Assembly (NCBI GenBank): GCA_002726925.1
Contig: PBTJ01000009.1
Location: 4,957-12,768 of the forward strand
Origin: Gammaproteobacteria bacterium
Lineage (GTDB): Bacteria > Pseudomonadota > Gammaproteobacteria > Pseudomonadales > Azotimanducaceae
Direction of reading: 5' to 3'
DNA: 7,812 bases
The notes under the pieces are model-generated. The model saw nothing but the letters and a program-made list of their open reading frames with translations, was not told the origin of the DNA and did not search any database. The position numbers and the translations under genes were made by a program. Positions 5,672 to 7,812 of this stretch are shown here, one piece after another; position 1 is the stretch's first letter, and every line of letters begins with the position of its first letter.

Positions 5672-7780
5672 TCAATCCTGCAGGCTGGCGAAGTTCTTAC
5701 CTTCGGCGACCAACTTTTCGAGCAATGGCGCCGGCTTCCAGATGTCGCCACCGTATTCGGCTTCGAATTTCTTGATGTCGGCCAAGATATTGTCGAGTCC
5801 AATTTGGTCTGCCCAGAACATCGGGCCGCCGGTGACTTCCGGAAAGCCGTAGCCATTGATGTAGACGATGTCGATGTCGCAAGGACGGATGGCGATACCA
5901 TCTTCCAAGATTCGGGCTCCTTCATTGATCATCGGGTAAAGGCAACGCTTAAGTACTTCATCATCATCAATAGGGCGGCGCTCGATGCCCAGTTCTGCGG
6001 ACGTTTCTTCCACGATCTGCACGACTTCGGGGTCCGCGGTACCTGCGCGGCTGCCTTCTGGGTAGATGTAATAGCCACGGCTGGTCTTTTGACCATAGCG
6101 ATCCATCTCGCACAGTTTATCTGCGACGCGAGCAGTGATTGGAACGTCTTCGGGCTTTATGCCATTGAGCTTGCGTGCTCGCCAGCCCAAATCAAGGCCG
6201 ACCAAGTCGTTCATTTGGAATGGGCCCATGGGCATGCCAAAACCCAGGATCGCGTTATCAACCTGATAGGGAGTCGCACCCTGCAGAATAATCTCGCCTG
6301 CTTGGCGGGTGTAGCCTGCGAGCATGCGATTGCCGATAAAGCCCGGGGCGTTGCCAGACAACACCGCGATCTTATTTAGCGTGCGCCCGAGCTTCATTGA
6401 GGTAGCAATGACTTCCTTGCTCGTGTTCTCGCCGCGAACCACTTCGAGCAGTTTCATGACGTTGGCCGGGCTGAAGAAGTGCAGGCCGATCACGGCTTCG
6501 GGTCGGCTAGTGGCTGCCGCCATCTTGTCGATATCGAGGCCCGAGGTATTGCTGGCCAGCACGGCACCGGGCTTTGCCACGGCATCCATTTTCTTGAAGG
6601 TTTCCACTTTGACGTCGATGTTTTCGTAGATGGCTTCGATGATCACGTCGACGTCAGAAATATCGGCATAGTCTGTGGTACCTCGAATCAGCGACATGCG
6701 CTTATCGACTTCTTCTGCGCTCATACGACCGCGCTGAACTTGGATGTCGTAGTTTTTCTTGATGACGGCCAAGCCGCGATCTAGCGCCTCTTGGTTCATT
6801 TCTACCGAGATGACTGGAATGCCAACATTGAGAAAGGACATGGCGATGCCGCCGCCCATGGTGCCGCAGCCGATGACTGCTGCGCTGGCGATGTCTTGGG
6901 TAGCCGTATCCTTAGGTACATCAGGGATCTTGGCCACTTCACGTTCTGAGAAGAACATATGAATCAGTGACTCGCGCTGGGGGTGTTTAAGACACTTGGC
7001 GAAACATTCTTGCTCAACGGCAAGGCCTGCATCGAAATCGCCAAGGTTCACAGCCGCTTCGACACATTGCACAATCATCTCAGGGGCAAAGCGCTTGCGC
7101 ATTTTGCGGGCCGCACTCTTTCGCGCGTTGTCAAAAATCTCGGCATTGTCGCGTGCTTGTCTGACAATATCTTCCTCGTCGCGAATGCGGCGAATCGGAC
7201 TGCCCTTGGCGATAAGGTCGGCGGCAAAGGCAAATCCTGCTTCGATGACATCACCTTCCGCGAGCTGGTCGGCGATGCCCATCTTGACTGCGGCAGGGCC
7301 TGGAATCGGATCGCCAGAGAGGATGAAGTCGAGCGCTTTTTCAGCACCGATCAAGCGGGGTAGGCGCTGGGTGCCGCCAGCGCCGGGCAACAAACCCAGC
7401 TTCACTTCTGGCAGACCGACAGGCGCTGAGGGGGCGATCACACGGTAATGGCAGCACAGGGCGACTTCCAGGCCACCACCAAATGCAGTGCCGTTAATGG
7501 CAGCAACGATAGGTTTGCTGCTGTTGTCCATGGCGGTCAAGCAGTCGTGTAGGCTCGGGCCTTCACTCTTGCCACCAAATTCTGAGATGTCTGCGCCGGC
7601 GATAAAGGCGCGCCCCGCCCCAGTGAGCACAATAGCTGCTACCGCATCATCTGTAAGTGCTTGACTCAGGCCATCGTGCAGTCCCTGTCGAACCCCCGAG
7701 GAAAGAGGATTAACGGGCGGGTTGTCGATGGTCATTAACGCGACATTGCCACGCACTTCATAATGTACGGTTCCTTTCAT
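5672..7780 (-). CDS. Fused enoyl-CoA hydratase / 3-hydroxyacyl-CoA dehydrogenase (FadB/FadJ-type multifunctional enzyme)
   Basis: This 702-residue cytoplasmic protein carries two consecutive steps of beta-oxidation: hydration of trans-2-enoyl-CoA and NAD-dependent oxidation of L-3-hydroxyacyl-CoA. The N-terminal crotonase domain (about 1-190) has the oxyanion-hole segment GRAFIAGADISEF (56-68) and both catalytic glutamates, Glu105 in GGGLEVAL and Glu125 in GLPEVKLGLLPGAGG. The dehydrogenase begins with VIGCGTMGGGIA (302-313), with Glu327 at the end of the second strand favouring NAD. Its catalytic His434 lies in GLHFFSPANVMKLLEVVRG, with Glu446, and Ser410 and Asn484 complete the usual set. 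The C-terminal repeat contains YINGYGFPEVTGGPMFWAD (640-658). Length is close to FadJ, FadB and peroxisomal MFE-1. The ATG at 7780 has AGGGGAG four bases upstream. It heads the four-gene leftward cluster visible here; a promoter would lie beyond or at the right edge. No thiolase follows it directly, unlike the fadBA and fadIJ pairs, so its partner is unclear. Confidence 0.95.
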   Translation of the reverse strand: MKGTVHYEVRGNVALMTIDNPPVNPLSSGVRQGLHDGLSQALTDDAVAAIVLTGAGRAFIAGADISEFGGKSEGPSLHDCLTAMDNSSKPIVAAINGTAFGGGLEVALCCHYRVIAPSAPVGLPEVKLGLLPGAGGTQRLPRLIGAEKALDFILSGDPIPGPAAVKMGIADQLAEGDVIEAGFAFAADLIAKGSPIRRIRDEEDIVRQARDNAEIFDNARKSAARKMRKRFAPEMIVQCVEAAVNLGDFDAGLAVEQECFAKCLKHPQRESLIHMFFSEREVAKIPDVPKDTATQDIASAAVIGCGTMGGGIAMSFLNVGIPVISVEMNQEALDRGLAVIKKNYDIQVQRGRMSAEEVDKRMSLIRGTTDYADISDVDVIIEAIYENIDVKVETFKKMDAVAKPGAVLASNTSGLDIDKMAAATSRPEAVIGLHFFSPANVMKLLEVVRGENTSKEVIATSMKLGRTLNKIAVLSGNAPGFIGNRMLAGYTRQAGEIILQGATPYQVDNAILGFGMPMGPFQMNDLVGLDLGWRARKLNGIKPEDVPITARVADKLCEMDRYGQKTSRGYYIYPEGSRAGTADPEVVQIVEETSAELGIERRPIDDDEVLKRCLYPMINEGARILEDGIAIRPCDIDIVYINGYGFPEVTGGPMFWADQIGLDNILADIKKFEAEYGGDIWKPAPLLEKLVAEGKNFASLQD

Positions 7781-7812
7781 ATTGCTCCCCTGAAAATAGA
7801 TTTTGCTGAGTT

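Noticed and set aside
5804..6379. 191-residue open frame on the plus strand
   Set aside because: It is wholly antisense to the fused hydratase/dehydrogenase gene, has no recognisable domain, and is a by-product of codon use in that gene.

Overview
The window is a dense, ordinary-looking stretch of a proteobacterial chromosome. Codon use, strong Shine-Dalgarno sequences and the gene families suggest a gammaproteobacterium, perhaps a marine lipid or steroid degrader; this placement is inference from gene content only. Eight protein-coding genes fill almost the whole window. I saw no tRNA, rRNA, CRISPR array, insertion sequence or phage gene.

Layout, left to right: (1) The 3' part of a single-pass membrane-anchored protein runs rightward and is cut by the left edge (to 539). 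(2) A leftward pair follows: a YdjA-like nitroreductase (2407 to 1808) and, 48 bases downstream, a thiolase closely resembling the steroid side-chain thiolase FadA5 (1759 to 575). (3) A rightward short-chain dehydrogenase-like gene (2547-3248) diverges from the nitroreductase across a 139-base intergenic region; its catalytic Tyr and Lys are missing. (4) A leftward cluster, read from the right edge, has four genes: a FadB/FadJ-type fused enoyl-CoA hydratase/3-hydroxyacyl-CoA dehydrogenase (7780 to 5672), a VOC/glyoxalase-fold protein (5644 to 5270), a HupE/UreJ-type membrane protein (5273 to 4560, start overlapping the VOC stop as ATGA), and an acyl-CoA-dehydrogenase-fold protein resembling flavin-dependent monooxygenases such as HsaA (4479 to 3325).

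The shared theme is catabolism of acyl-CoA and possibly cyclic or steroid-like substrates. The fused hydratase/dehydrogenase and the thiolase supply beta-oxidation steps, and the SDR, nitroreductase and monooxygenase-like flavoprotein could make accessory redox changes to an unusual substrate. None of these substrates can be fixed from sequence alone.

The best candidate for something undescribed is the translationally coupled VOC-HupE pair. It places a predicted divalent-metal permease next to a predicted divalent-metal enzyme inside a beta-oxidation cluster. Second is the SDR-fold protein without the usual catalytic residues. Neither is proof of a new system; most of the window is recognisable metabolism.
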